Positions 35,092 through 43,840 of a stretch of 64,000 bases of DNA are shown here, piece by piece. The notes under the pieces were generated by a model. The model did not search any database and was not told the origin of the DNA. It saw only the letters and a program-made list of their open reading frames with translations. Positions within the stretch are counted from its first letter, which is position 1, and every line of letters starts with the position of its first letter. This DNA comes from Aidingimonas lacisalsi (lineage in GTDB: Bacteria; Pseudomonadota; Gammaproteobacteria; Pseudomonadales; Halomonadaceae), in NCBI RefSeq assembly GCF_008079445.1, contig NZ_VRYH01000006.1:186001-250000 (forward strand), in the 5' to 3' direction. A program made the position numbers and the translations under genes.

Positions 35092-37736
35092 GTCACGATC
35101 TTCACGAGTCATTGCGGGACAATGTGCGCGTGCTGGGCGATAGCCTGGGACGTACCATTGCCGACGATCAAGGCGAAGCCTTCGTCGATAAGATTGAAGC
35201 CATTCGAGCCTATGCCAAAGAGGGACGTCAGGGGGAGCCCGAAGGAAGGCAAGCCCTGATCGAGTATTTGCGCCGACTGGAGGACCGGGATTTGCTGCCC
35301 GTTACGCGGGCCTTCAACCAGTTCCTGAATCTGGCCAACATCGCCGAGCAGCATTATCGTGCCCGCTTCCGTCGAGTCGAGGATTACAAGCCGGGATCGC
35401 AGCCGGCGCTGGGTGAATTGCTGGAGAGGGCCAAGAACAAAGGATACGCATCAAGGAAGCTCGTCGAGACGCTGGCCGGGATGCGAGTGGATCTTGTCTT
35501 GACGGCCCATCCCACTGAAGTCATCCGGCGGACGCTGATCCAGAAATACGACGCCATCGATGATTGCCTGACGGCGATCGAAGGAGCGGCGGAGTCACCG
35601 GAGAAAGCCAACCGGGCTCATGGTCGGCTGGAAGAGTTGATCAGTCAGGCATGGCATACCGATGAGATTCGCCACGAGCGTCCGACGCCGGTGGATGAAG
35701 CCAAATGGGGGTTCGCCGTCATAGAGAACTCGCTGTGGCAGGCGGTGCCGGATTTTCACCGTGATCTCGACAACCTGCTGCTCGATGCGGCCGGCGAACG
35801 TTTACCCCTGGATGCTGCGCCACTGCGCTTCGCATCCTGGATGGGGGGGGATCGTGACGGCAATCCGAACGTGACGGCCGATGTCACCAGTGAAGTCTTG
35901 CTGCTCGGTCGCTGGATGGCGGCCGATCTGTATCTGCGTGATCTCGAGCAACTCAAGGCTGAACTGTCTATGTGGCGAGCCAACAGCGCCTTGCGTGCCG
36001 AGGTCGGCGACGAAGCCGAACCGTATCGAGCGCTACTCAAGCGTCTGGCCGCTCGTGTCGAGGCCACGCGTGACTGGGCCAAGGCCTGCCTGGATGGCCA
36101 ACCCTATGAAGGAGGCCCGATCATTGAGCATCGCGACCAACTCTATGCACCTCTATTGACCTGCTATCGCTCTCTCTGCGATGTAGGGCTGGATACTATC
36201 GCCAATGGCATCCTGCTCGATACATTGCGCCGTGTCGCTGTGTTCGGCGTTACGTTGACGCGTCTCGATATTCGGCAGGATGCGGCGCGCCATAGCCAGG
36301 TATTCGAAGAACTGACCGAATTTCTCGGCATTGGCCATTATCGCGACTGGAGTGAATTACAGCGTCAGGAATTCCTGTTGCAGGAGCTCGAGTCGGCGCG
36401 TCCACTGATTCCGCGGCGTTGGGAGTGTTCCACCGAGACCCGCGAGGTGCTCGACACCTTCCGCGTGATCGCACGTGAACAGAGCGAAGCATTGGGAACC
36501 TATGTCATCTCGATGGCGGCACAGCCTTCCGATGTCCTGGCGGTAGCGCTGCTGATGAAGGAGGTCGGTGGCGACGTGCGTCTGCCGATTGCGCCGTTGT
36601 TCGAAACACTCGACGATCTTAACCGGTCCGGCGATGTCATTGACCGCTTGCTGGCGCTACCCGGTTACCGACGGCTGGTGGGCGATGCTCAGGAAGTGAT
36701 GATCGGCTATTCGGACTCGGCCAAGGATGCCGGCCAACTGGCAGCGGCCTGGGCCCAATACCGGGCACAGGAAACACTGGTCGATATCTGTCATGCCCAC
36801 GGCGTCGGTCTGACGCTGTTCCATGGCCGAGGCGGCACGGTAGGCCGCGGTGGCGGGCCGGCTCATGCCGCCATTTTGTCCCAGCCGCCGGGGTCGGTGA
36901 ATGGCAGTCTGCGGGTGACCGAGCAGGGCGAAATGATACGTTTCAAGTTCGGTCAGCCCGATATCGCACTGCGGTCGATGGAAATCTATGCGTGTGCCGT
37001 GCTGGAAGCGACTCTGTTGCCACCTCCGGCGCCCAAACCAGAATGGCGTGAAGAGATGGATCATCTCGCTGAGGTCGCTCATCGGGGATATGTCGGTGTC
37101 GTACGGGAGAACTCGGATTTCGTGCCCTACTTTCGTGCTGTCACACCGGAGAGTGCCTTGGGCCGTTTGCCGCTCGGCTCACGACCGACCAAACGGCGTC
37201 AGGACGGTGGCGTCGAAACGTTGCGAGCGATTCCCTGGATTTTCGCCTGGACCCAGACGCGCTTGATGCTGCCGGCCTGGTTGGGCAGCGGAGAAGCGTT
37301 CAACGCACGGCTGGAAGAAGCAGGCGGCCTGGAGCGGTTGCGGGAAATGCGTGCCGAGTGGCCGTTCTTCGGTACCTATCTCGACATGCTCGAAATGCTG
37401 TCGGCCAAGGCGGATGTGGATATCGCCGCTTACTATGAGCGTCGTCTGGTCGATGAGCCATCCTTGCTGGAACTGGGGAGCGAATTGCGCAACCGGTTTA
37501 CGCGTTTGCAGACAGCCTTGCTGGAGATCCTCGATCAGCAGGAATTGCTCGAGAATACACCACTGATTCGCCAGGCTATCGAAGTACGCAACCCGTACAT
37601 CGATCCATTACATGGTTTGCAGGCGGAACTGTTGCAGCGCAACCGGGATGCCGATGGCGCCATCAGTCACGAGTTGTCTCGCGCACTGATGGTGACCATG
37701 GCGGGGATCGCTGCCGGGCTGCGCAACACGGGCTGA
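35088..37736 (+). CDS. ppc: Phosphoenolpyruvate carboxylase
   Basis: 882 residues from a GTG that overlaps the mazG stop (GTGA), with GGAGG upstream. Signatures are VLTAHPTEVIRRT (catalytic His region), SWMGGDRDGNPNVT, GYSDSAKDAG and the glycine-rich FHGRGGTVGRGGGPAH loop; the C-terminus is NTG. It carboxylates phosphoenolpyruvate to oxaloacetate to refill the citric acid cycle. Coupling to relA-mazG ties an anaplerotic enzyme to the stringent-response operon. Confidence 0.97.
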   Translation: MSHDLHESLRDNVRVLGDSLGRTIADDQGEAFVDKIEAIRAYAKEGRQGEPEGRQALIEYLRRLEDRDLLPVTRAFNQFLNLANIAEQHYRARFRRVEDYKPGSQPALGELLERAKNKGYASRKLVETLAGMRVDLVLTAHPTEVIRRTLIQKYDAIDDCLTAIEGAAESPEKANRAHGRLEELISQAWHTDEIRHERPTPVDEAKWGFAVIENSLWQAVPDFHRDLDNLLLDAAGERLPLDAAPLRFASWMGGDRDGNPNVTADVTSEVLLLGRWMAADLYLRDLEQLKAELSMWRANSALRAEVGDEAEPYRALLKRLAARVEATRDWAKACLDGQPYEGGPIIEHRDQLYAPLLTCYRSLCDVGLDTIANGILLDTLRRVAVFGVTLTRLDIRQDAARHSQVFEELTEFLGIGHYRDWSELQRQEFLLQELESARPLIPRRWECSTETREVLDTFRVIAREQSEALGTYVISMAAQPSDVLAVALLMKEVGGDVRLPIAPLFETLDDLNRSGDVIDRLLALPGYRRLVGDAQEVMIGYSDSAKDAGQLAAAWAQYRAQETLVDICHAHGVGLTLFHGRGGTVGRGGGPAHAAILSQPPGSVNGSLRVTEQGEMIRFKFGQPDIALRSMEIYACAVLEATLLPPPAPKPEWREEMDHLAEVAHRGYVGVVRENSDFVPYFRAVTPESALGRLPLGSRPTKRRQDGGVETLRAIPWIFAWTQTRLMLPAWLGSGEAFNARLEEAGGLERLREMRAEWPFFGTYLDMLEMLSAKADVDIAAYYERRLVDEPSLLELGSELRNRFTRLQTALLEILDQQELLENTPLIRQAIEVRNPYIDPLHGLQAELLQRNRDADGAISHELSRALMVTMAGIAAGLRNTG

Positions 37737-37756
37737 CGTGGTGACGGTTTGGCAGC

Positions 37757-38359
37757 CTACAGTTCGCGGCCGAGAATGACCTGGCAGATTTCGGCAAATG
37801 TCCGGGCTTCCGGCAACTGGGGGAGTTCGATATCCAGTGCACGTCCAATGTCGGCGGCCGAGACGAGCCCCCGCAGACGCTGTCCCTTGGCCGTATCGTG
37901 TTCGATGATCAGCAGGTGTTGGTCGCCATGGGTCTGCAACGCTCTGATCAGGTCCCCGATCGTCATGGCGTCGAGCTGGTTCAAGGACAGGCCGTGGAGA
38001 TTGCTGCAGGATGTCTGCACCATCCCGACCGTGACTTCGTGACGGGGAATGTCGAACCGTTGCATGGCCTGAGTGATACGACGTCCACCGATCAGGTCCC
38101 GGGAATTGACAACACCGTTGCACTCCCCGGCACCGTCGACGACCAGCAAGAGACGAACGCCACTGGCTTTCATGATTTCCTGGGCATAGCGGGTCGGTGT
38201 GTTGGCCGGCACCGTCAGCGCCGGAGACAGCGAGAAATCGGTCAGGATGCTGCGTGCGGGACTATCGGCTGAGAGGTTGGTACGCGTCGCGGGGCGGCGG
38301 ATGGAAAGTGAGCCGTGCAGTGATTCCAGCGAGGGTAGAGAGCGTGTCATGACATTCAT
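37757..38359 (-). CDS. CBS-domain protein
   Basis: 200 residues. Two CBS-like repeats occupy about 40-100 (VPANTPTRYAQEIMKASGVRLLLVVDGAGECNGVVNSRDLI) and 110-180 (LDAMTIGDLIRALQTHGDQHLLIIEHDTAKGQRLRGLVSAADIG). No membrane segment, kinase or channel domain is attached, so it is a stand-alone CBS pair of a kind that senses adenine nucleotides in other proteins; the ligand and partner here are unknown. It lies between ppc (convergent) and the two-component operon (divergent). Confidence 0.85.
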   Translation of the reverse strand: MNVMTRSLPSLESLHGSLSIRRPATRTNLSADSPARSILTDFSLSPALTVPANTPTRYAQEIMKASGVRLLLVVDGAGECNGVVNSRDLIGGRRITQAMQRFDIPRHEVTVGMVQTSCSNLHGLSLNQLDAMTIGDLIRALQTHGDQHLLIIEHDTAKGQRLRGLVSAADIGRALDIELPQLPEARTFAEICQVILGREL

Positions 38360-38449
38360 CGGGTACCTCCAATAAGGTGAACGATGTCAGTGGGCGGACC
38401 GCGTGTTGTGACCGCTGTGTGTCCGATATGAGTCAGTATTTCATGCTTT

Positions 38450-38466
38450 CCTTAACACAGGCTTAA
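38450..38466 (+). promoter_or_regulatory. PmrA/QseB-type response regulator box
   Basis: CTTAAC-ACAGG-CTTAAG is a direct repeat with an 11-bp period and exactly the (C/T)TTAA-N5-(C/T)TTAA spacing of PmrA boxes. It lies about 80 bp before the response regulator gene, which suggests autoregulation. Confidence 0.6.
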
Positions 38467-38544
38467 GCCTCGAAGGGCATGGCCAGCGGCATCGCAAACC
38501 TCTACCGGACTCGGCGGAATGTCGCAGAATAATGAGGGAGTGAC

Positions 38545-39207
38545 ATGCGGGTATTGCTGGTTGAGGACGACCCCTTGTTGGGCGATGGCATAAAATCGGC
38601 GTTGTTGCGTGAGGGGTATGCCGTCGATTGGATGACGCATGGATGCGATGCCTTGGCTGCGCTACGCACGGAAGCGTTTTCGCTGGTGGTGCTGGATCTG
38701 GGGTTACCGGATATCGATGGCATTGAGGTATTGACCGAGATGCGCCGTCTCAGTGGCCTGCCGATCTTGATCCTGACCGCCCGCGATACCGTCGATGCAC
38801 GCATTCGTGGGCTCGATTCGGGGGCCGACGACTATGTCATGAAGCCTTTCGATCTGCAGGAGTTGCTGGCCAGGCTGCGAGTGATTACCCGGCGTGCCGA
38901 AGGCAGGGCATCGCAGCGGCTCGAGCTGGGCAACCTGTCGATCGATGAAGCGAGTCATCGAGTGATCTGGTACGGGCAGGAAATCAGTTTGGGGCGGCGT
39001 GAGTTTGCCTTGCTGCTGGAGTTGGCGCGGCATCACGACCAGGTGTTGCCCCGTCCGCGACTGGAGAGTCTTCTCTATGGATGGGGCGAAGAACTTGAAT
39101 CCAATGCCCTGGAAGTGCATGTACATCACTTGCGCAAGAAACTTGGCAAATCGTTGATCGTGACCGTTCGCGGTATCGGTTATCGCTTGGATAGCCAGGC
39201 GACATGA
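38545..39207 (+). CDS. OmpR-family response regulator, PmrA/QseB-like
   Basis: 220 residues. The receiver has the acidic pair Asp8/Asp9, the phosphorylation site Asp51 (LVVLDLGLPDIDG) and the conserved Lys100 (DDYVMKPFDLQEL). The winged-helix output domain (SLGRREFALLLELARHHDQVLPRPRLESLLYGW ... LEVHVHHLRKKLG ... VRGIGYRL) closely follows the PmrA/QseB/TctD group. It overlaps the kinase gene by 4 bp and has a matching direct-repeat box upstream. The stimulus cannot be read from sequence. Confidence 0.93.
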   Translation: MRVLLVEDDPLLGDGIKSALLREGYAVDWMTHGCDALAALRTEAFSLVVLDLGLPDIDGIEVLTEMRRLSGLPILILTARDTVDARIRGLDSGADDYVMKPFDLQELLARLRVITRRAEGRASQRLELGNLSIDEASHRVIWYGQEISLGRREFALLLELARHHDQVLPRPRLESLLYGWGEELESNALEVHVHHLRKKLGKSLIVTVRGIGYRLDSQAT

Positions 39208-40601
39208 TTTCTATTCAGCGCTATCTCTCCCGTACCCTGGCATTGGTCTTCGTGATCGTGACGTTGGTGACCGTAACCGCTGCCTATGTGATCACCGACC
39301 ATGAACTGGAGAACATGCTCGATGCCGAACTGGGATTGAGCGGTCGAATCGTCTCGGGGCTACTGGCTCCCGGCATGACGTCGGACGATCTCGCCCCTAT
39401 CGTCGAACGGTTGCACCAGCCGGACCAGCCCGCCAGATTTTACCGCGATGGCGAAGAGCAACCGACCTCCCGGGAACAGGCCACGCTCTATCACCATGAG
39501 GAGCGCAAATTGGCCATCGGCATTTGGGAGGATGGCGGCGAGCCACGTCTACATGGCGGCGGCTGGCATGCGTCGCCTCCGCCCCCTCCCGCGAGTGAAG
39601 GTTACGAATGGCTGACTCATGAAGGCAGCGAGTGGCGGGTACTCAGCCTTTTCGATGCCGAGAGCGGCTTTTGGCTGCGTATCGGTATTCGCCAGGATTT
39701 CCAGCAGGCGCTGGTGGCGCGGGTGACGCTCAATCACCTGATACCGATGGCCATTCTGTTGCCGCTGCTGCTATGGATCATGACGCGCATCATTCGGCGC
39801 GGCTTGCGCCCCATTACGACACTTTCCAACCAGGTGCAGGCACGCAATGCGCGGGATATGAGCACGATCCAGACAGTGGTGCCCGGCGAACTGCGGGCGC
39901 TCAGGGACTCGGTCAATGGTTTCATCATTCGTCTCGAAGCGGCTCTGGAACGAGAGCGGCGCTTCACGGCCGATGCTGCGCACGAGCTTCGCACACCGCT
40001 AGCCGCACTGAAGATCCAGCTGGACAATGCCATTGCCGGTGAACATGACGCCTTGCACAAGGCATATGGCGGAATTGAACGGTTGCAACGCGTGGTGGAG
40101 CAATTGTTGACCCTGGCACGGCTGGATAGCCATGACGGGAGACCGCTTACGTCGGTCGATTTGCCGGCACTGGTCATGGAGTTGGCGGCTGAACTCTGGC
40201 CGCTGGCGGAAGCGCATGATCAGACGCTGCAGGTAGCCGATTCACCACGTCTGACCGTGCAGGGAGATGTAACCGAGCTGGGCATCCTGATACGCAACCT
40301 GCTCGACAACGCCCTGCGATATACGCCGGCGGGAGGCACCGTCGAGGTGGTGTGGGGTGAGGATCAGGGGCACCCCTGGCTGGCAATTCGTGACACCGGT
40401 CCGGGGATACCGGAGGCGTTGCTGGAGGCCGTGACCGAGCGCTTTCGGCGCGTATCCAGGCAACGCATCCAGGGCAGCGGCCTGGGATTATCCATCGTCG
40501 TCGAATTGGCCAGACGACAACGCGTTCGTCTGAGTCTCGGCAATCGGGAGCGGGGAGGACTCGAAGCCCGTCTGGACTGGGTGCCTCAGCAGGCTCAATG
40601 A
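39204..40601 (+). CDS. Sensor histidine kinase, PmrB/QseC-like
   Basis: 465 residues. Membrane helices at about 10-30 and 177-196 flank a periplasmic domain of roughly 145 residues that contains a PPPPP run at about 125-129. HAMP follows, then the phospho-acceptor His260 (DAAHELRTPLAALK) and HATPase motifs (LLDNALRYTP, DTGPGIP, GSGLGLSIV). It pairs with the upstream regulator, with a 4-bp ATGA overlap. The acidic/His-rich periplasmic loop (YHHEERK...) could bind cations. Its last 7 bp overlap the convergent MerR gene. Confidence 0.93.
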   Translation: MISIQRYLSRTLALVFVIVTLVTVTAAYVITDHELENMLDAELGLSGRIVSGLLAPGMTSDDLAPIVERLHQPDQPARFYRDGEEQPTSREQATLYHHEERKLAIGIWEDGGEPRLHGGGWHASPPPPPASEGYEWLTHEGSEWRVLSLFDAESGFWLRIGIRQDFQQALVARVTLNHLIPMAILLPLLLWIMTRIIRRGLRPITTLSNQVQARNARDMSTIQTVVPGELRALRDSVNGFIIRLEAALERERRFTADAAHELRTPLAALKIQLDNAIAGEHDALHKAYGGIERLQRVVEQLLTLARLDSHDGRPLTSVDLPALVMELAAELWPLAEAHDQTLQVADSPRLTVQGDVTELGILIRNLLDNALRYTPAGGTVEVVWGEDQGHPWLAIRDTGPGIPEALLEAVTERFRRVSRQRIQGSGLGLSIVVELARRQRVRLSLGNRERGGLEARLDWVPQQAQ

Positions 40602-41056
40602 ATATCCTGCGCCCCGCCGTGCGGCTCGTCGTGCAAGCATAGTTGGTGATCGCTGAGCACTTCGATGACTCGGCATTCATCCACGGAGCCGCCCTGGCAT
40701 TGTGTCACCATGCGGCGCAATTCATCGCGAAGCGCCGCGAGCCTCGCCAGGCGCGCCTCGACCTCGCGCAGATGGTGTCTCGCCAGGGCATCGGCTTCAT
40801 CACAGGGCATGTCCGGATGGTCGGCCATCTCGAGCAATTCGCGGACCGACTCCACGGAAAAGCCAAAATCGCGAGCATGACGAATGAATGTCAAGCGTTT
40901 GACGGCATCCTCGCCATAGCGACGCTGATTCCCCTCGTTTCGTATGGCCGCAGGTAACAGGCCGATCTGTTCATAGTAGCGTATCGTTTGTACCTTGCAT
41001 TGGGCCCGCTCGGCGAGTGTGCCGATACTCATGCCGGATGAGGTGACGTTCGACAT
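40595..41056 (-). CDS. cadR: MerR-family metal regulator, CadR/PbrR type
   Basis: 153 residues from the ATG at 41056, with GAGGAG 8 nt upstream. The N-terminal helix-turn-helix is MSIGTLAERAQCKVQTIRYYEQIGLLP. Cys85, Cys120 and Cys128 reproduce the three-cysteine site of CadR/PbrR, with a fourth Cys140 and His residues in the tail. It would activate the divergent P-type ATPase when Cd, Pb or Zn is bound. A textbook MerR operator with 19-bp spacing lies between the two genes. Confidence 0.88.
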   Translation of the reverse strand: MSNVTSSGMSIGTLAERAQCKVQTIRYYEQIGLLPAAIRNEGNQRRYGEDAVKRLTFIRHARDFGFSVESVRELLEMADHPDMPCDEADALARHHLREVEARLARLAALRDELRRMVTQCQGGSVDECRVIEVLSDHQLCLHDEPHGGAQDIH

Positions 41057-41087
41057 TGGCGTATCTCCTCGGCTTCGACCTCTCCAC

Positions 41088-41118
41088 TTGAACCTCTAGT
41101 GACTATAGGAATTATGCT
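41088..41118 (+). promoter_or_regulatory. MerR-type promoter/operator of the P-type ATPase gene
   Basis: The -35 TTGAAC (41088-41093) and -10 TATGCT (41113-41118) are separated by 19 bp, the overlong spacer that MerR-family activators untwist. The spacer carries a dyad CCTcTAGTgACTAtAGG (41093-41109) for the regulator. The transcript would start about 40 bp before the ATPase ATG. Confidence 0.85.
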
Positions 41119-41163
41119 GCGCTTAACACCTAGGCAAAGGCAAGGGCTCAGGAGTGTCTACCA

Positions 41164-43317
41164 ATGGCGAATGTATCGCACGAGGCCTCGACTCAGGAGG
41201 TTATCAGGTTCCGTGTGGAAGGCATGGATTGTCCGGGATGCGCGACAAAAATCGAAACCGCCGTGTCGAGAATCGCCGGGGTCAGTGATGTCTCTGCCAA
41301 TGTGACGGCCGGTACCGTCATTGTCACCCCAACCGTCAGTCGACCGGCCAATCACACCATAGTCGAGGCCATTCGGGGGCTCGGGTACGGCGTCATATCG
41401 GATCAGGAGCAGCGGGAGCGTCAGGCCAACCCGACGGCATCACGCTGGTGGCAGACGGCTAAAGGACGTTTAGTGCTGGCGAGCGGTTTGCTACTGGTCA
41501 TCGCGGTCGTACTGGAGTGGCTGCTGCCCGTTCTGGGGCGTTGGCCATTCGTCGTGGCAACCCTGGTCGGTCTGGTACCGATCGCCAAAGCCGCCTGGCA
41601 GTCCCTGCGGCTGGGGAACGTGTTTACCATTGAAGCCTTGATGAGCGTAGCCGCATTGGGTGCATTGCTCATCGATGCTGCGGCCGAAGCGGCCGTGGTG
41701 GTTTTCCTGTTCGCGGTCGGCGAGTTGCTGGAAGGCGTCGCTTCCTCACGTGCTCGTCGCAGTATTTCCGCCTTGGCCGATCTTACGCCATCGACGGCTC
41801 GGTTACTGGACTCGGGGGAGGTACGTGACGTTGCCGCCGACTCGTTGGTACCTGGCGATCGCGTCGTCGTCCGTCCCGGTGACCGGATGCCTTGTGACGG
41901 CAGTATTCTCGAAGGAGCGTCCAGTCTCGATGAATCGCCGGTCAGCGGCGAATCCGTGCCCTGCGAAAAGCGGCCGGGAGATGACGTCTTCGCGGGCACT
42001 GTCAACCTGGGGGCGGTACTTACGGTCGAAGTGACGCGAAGCGCTACGGACAATACGATCGCTAGAATCATTCGCCTTGTAGAAGAGGCACAAGACGCCA
42101 AAGCGCCGGTCGCTCGATTCATTGACCGGTTTGCGCGTTATTACATGCCGGCCGTGGTGGGTGTTGCCGTGCTCGTTGCCATCGTGCCCCCCTGGGTCGT
42201 GGGGCTGGCCTGGTCCGAGTCCGTGTATCGGGCACTGGCACTGTTGTTGATCGCTTGCCCCTGCGCCCTGGTGATATCGACCCCGGCAGCCATCGCTGCG
42301 GGGCTCTCTTCCGGGGCTCGTCGAGGTTTGTTGATCAAGGGCGGAGCGGTTCTGGAAATGCTCGGAACGCTAAAGATCGTGGCTCTGGACAAGACCGGCA
42401 CATTGACCGAGGGCACACCTCAGGTAACGGATATCTGCGGGTTTTCGGTCAGTGATGACGAGGTACTGCGTCTGGCAGCCGCGCTGGAGCGTGACAGCAG
42501 CCATCCGATAGCTACCGCCATTGTCGATCGGGCTGGTGAGGAGACGGTCGACGTACCTGCTGTACAGGAGGCTCATGCGCTGTCCGAGCATGGTGTGGGC
42601 GGCCGTGTCGAGGGGCGAGACTTACGCTTGATCAGTCCTCAGATGGCCAAGGAAATTCTCCGCTCGCATGCGGTGATAAGCGAACGCCTCACCCAACTGG
42701 AAAGTGCCGGAAAATCCGTGACCGTGCTGTTGGACGGAGAGCAGCCGATTGGGGCCATCGCCGTACGTGACGAACCACGCGAGGATGCGGGTGAAGGGCT
42801 AGCGGCGCTGTCCCGATTAGGTCTGAGGGTCGTCATGCTGACAGGAGACAATCCACGAACGGCAGCGGCGATCGGAGGAGCCTTGGGTATCGAAACGCAT
42901 GCCGGTTTGCTGCCGGAAGACAAGGCCCGGCGGATAGATGAATGGCAAGCCGCCGGTCGTGGGCCGATCGGAAAGGTGGGGGATGGCATCAATGATGCGC
43001 CTGCACTGGCGGCGGCGGACGTGGGGATCGCCATGGGGGGGGGAACCGACGTGGCTCTGGAAACGGCCGATGCTGCACTGCTCCGCAACCGGGTTGGCGG
43101 TATCGCCGAACTGGTCGGCCTGTCTCGCGCCACGCTACGCAATGTGAAGACCAATGTCGCTCTGGCACTGGGCTTCAAGGCGATCTTTCTGGTTACCACG
43201 ATGCTCGGCATAACGGGCATGTGGATCGCCGTCATGGCCGATACTGGCGCCACCGTCCTGGTGACGCTCAATGCCATGCGGTTATTGGCCTATCGCTTCG
43301 AGACTACAGCGTCATGA
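41164..43317 (+). CDS. zntA: Heavy-metal P1B-type ATPase (Zn/Cd/Pb exporter)
   Basis: 717 residues. One N-terminal HMA domain with GMDCPGC (Cys23, Cys26), eight predicted membrane helices, the translocation motif Cys365-Pro-Cys367 (IACPCALVIS), the phosphorylated Asp409 (DKTGTLTEG), the HP dipeptide (SSHPIA) and GDGINDAPAL. CPC with this HMA form places it with ZntA/CadA exporters rather than copper pumps, and the divergent CadR agrees. It pumps divalent metals out of the cytoplasm. The last 14 bp overlap the convergent DUF411 gene. Confidence 0.94.
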   Translation: MANVSHEASTQEVIRFRVEGMDCPGCATKIETAVSRIAGVSDVSANVTAGTVIVTPTVSRPANHTIVEAIRGLGYGVISDQEQRERQANPTASRWWQTAKGRLVLASGLLLVIAVVLEWLLPVLGRWPFVVATLVGLVPIAKAAWQSLRLGNVFTIEALMSVAALGALLIDAAAEAAVVVFLFAVGELLEGVASSRARRSISALADLTPSTARLLDSGEVRDVAADSLVPGDRVVVRPGDRMPCDGSILEGASSLDESPVSGESVPCEKRPGDDVFAGTVNLGAVLTVEVTRSATDNTIARIIRLVEEAQDAKAPVARFIDRFARYYMPAVVGVAVLVAIVPPWVVGLAWSESVYRALALLLIACPCALVISTPAAIAAGLSSGARRGLLIKGGAVLEMLGTLKIVALDKTGTLTEGTPQVTDICGFSVSDDEVLRLAAALERDSSHPIATAIVDRAGEETVDVPAVQEAHALSEHGVGGRVEGRDLRLISPQMAKEILRSHAVISERLTQLESAGKSVTVLLDGEQPIGAIAVRDEPREDAGEGLAALSRLGLRVVMLTGDNPRTAAAIGGALGIETHAGLLPEDKARRIDEWQAAGRGPIGKVGDGINDAPALAAADVGIAMGGGTDVALETADAALLRNRVGGIAELVGLSRATLRNVKTNVALALGFKAIFLVTTMLGITGMWIAVMADTGATVLVTLNAMRLLAYRFETTAS

Positions 43318-43747
43318 AGGGCGACGCTTCCCGGTCCGTGAAGCTTTTGACTTCATAGGGTTCTTCCTGGATGCCAGGCATGCCGGGCGTCCCTATGGGC
43401 ATGCCTGCCAGGCTGATGCCATCGATATCCGGCATTGTCTCGAACAGCTTGTCGATAGCGGCGAATGGCACATGGCCTTCGATGACGTAGCTCCCCATCT
43501 CCATGGTGTGGCAAGCACCTTCTCCGTAAGGCAATCCTGCCTGTTGTTTGATCTGATGCAGATTGTCGGTATCGATCACTTCGACGTCGATGCCTTTTGA
43601 CTCGAGGTGGTCGGCATAACCGTCGCAGCAGCCGCATGCTGGTGACTTGTATAGCTTGGCTTCGTCAGGCACGGCATCGGCATGTGCCTGAAGCGCACCA
43701 ATGGACACGACCGTCGACGCCAAGAGCGCCGTGAATCTCGCTGTCAT
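43304..43747 (-). CDS. DUF411 metal-binding periplasmic protein
   Basis: 147 residues from the ATG at 43747, with GGGGGA upstream. A signal peptide (MTARFTALLASTVVSIGALQAHADA) precedes the DUF411 core: YKSPACGCCDGYADHLESKG with Cys38, Cys40, Cys41 and a fourth Cys79 in GACHTMEMGSYVIEGHVP. Family members sit near metal-resistance genes and are thought to bind copper or other soft metals; that fits the neighbouring ATPase and CadR. It ends 14 bp inside the ATPase gene on the opposite strand. Confidence 0.9.
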   Translation of the reverse strand: MTARFTALLASTVVSIGALQAHADAVPDEAKLYKSPACGCCDGYADHLESKGIDVEVIDTDNLHQIKQQAGLPYGEGACHTMEMGSYVIEGHVPFAAIDKLFETMPDIDGISLAGMPIGTPGMPGIQEEPYEVKSFTDREASPFMTL

Positions 43748-43768
43748 GATTCCCCCATGTACATGAGC

Positions 43769-43794
43769 GTCCCGTACCCTGGCGGGTACGGGAC
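43769..43794. terminator. Perfect 11-bp hairpin between peroxiredoxin and DUF411 genes
   Basis: GTCCCGTACCC pairs with GGGTACGGGAC across the loop TGGC. It lies in the 93-bp gap between two minus-strand genes, so it may terminate the peroxiredoxin mRNA or attenuate read-through into the DUF411 gene. There is no T-tract. Confidence 0.5.
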
Positions 43795-43840
43795 GGACTA
43801 TCCAACAAGACGGCTTATCGAGCCATCGCGCCATCGACGA

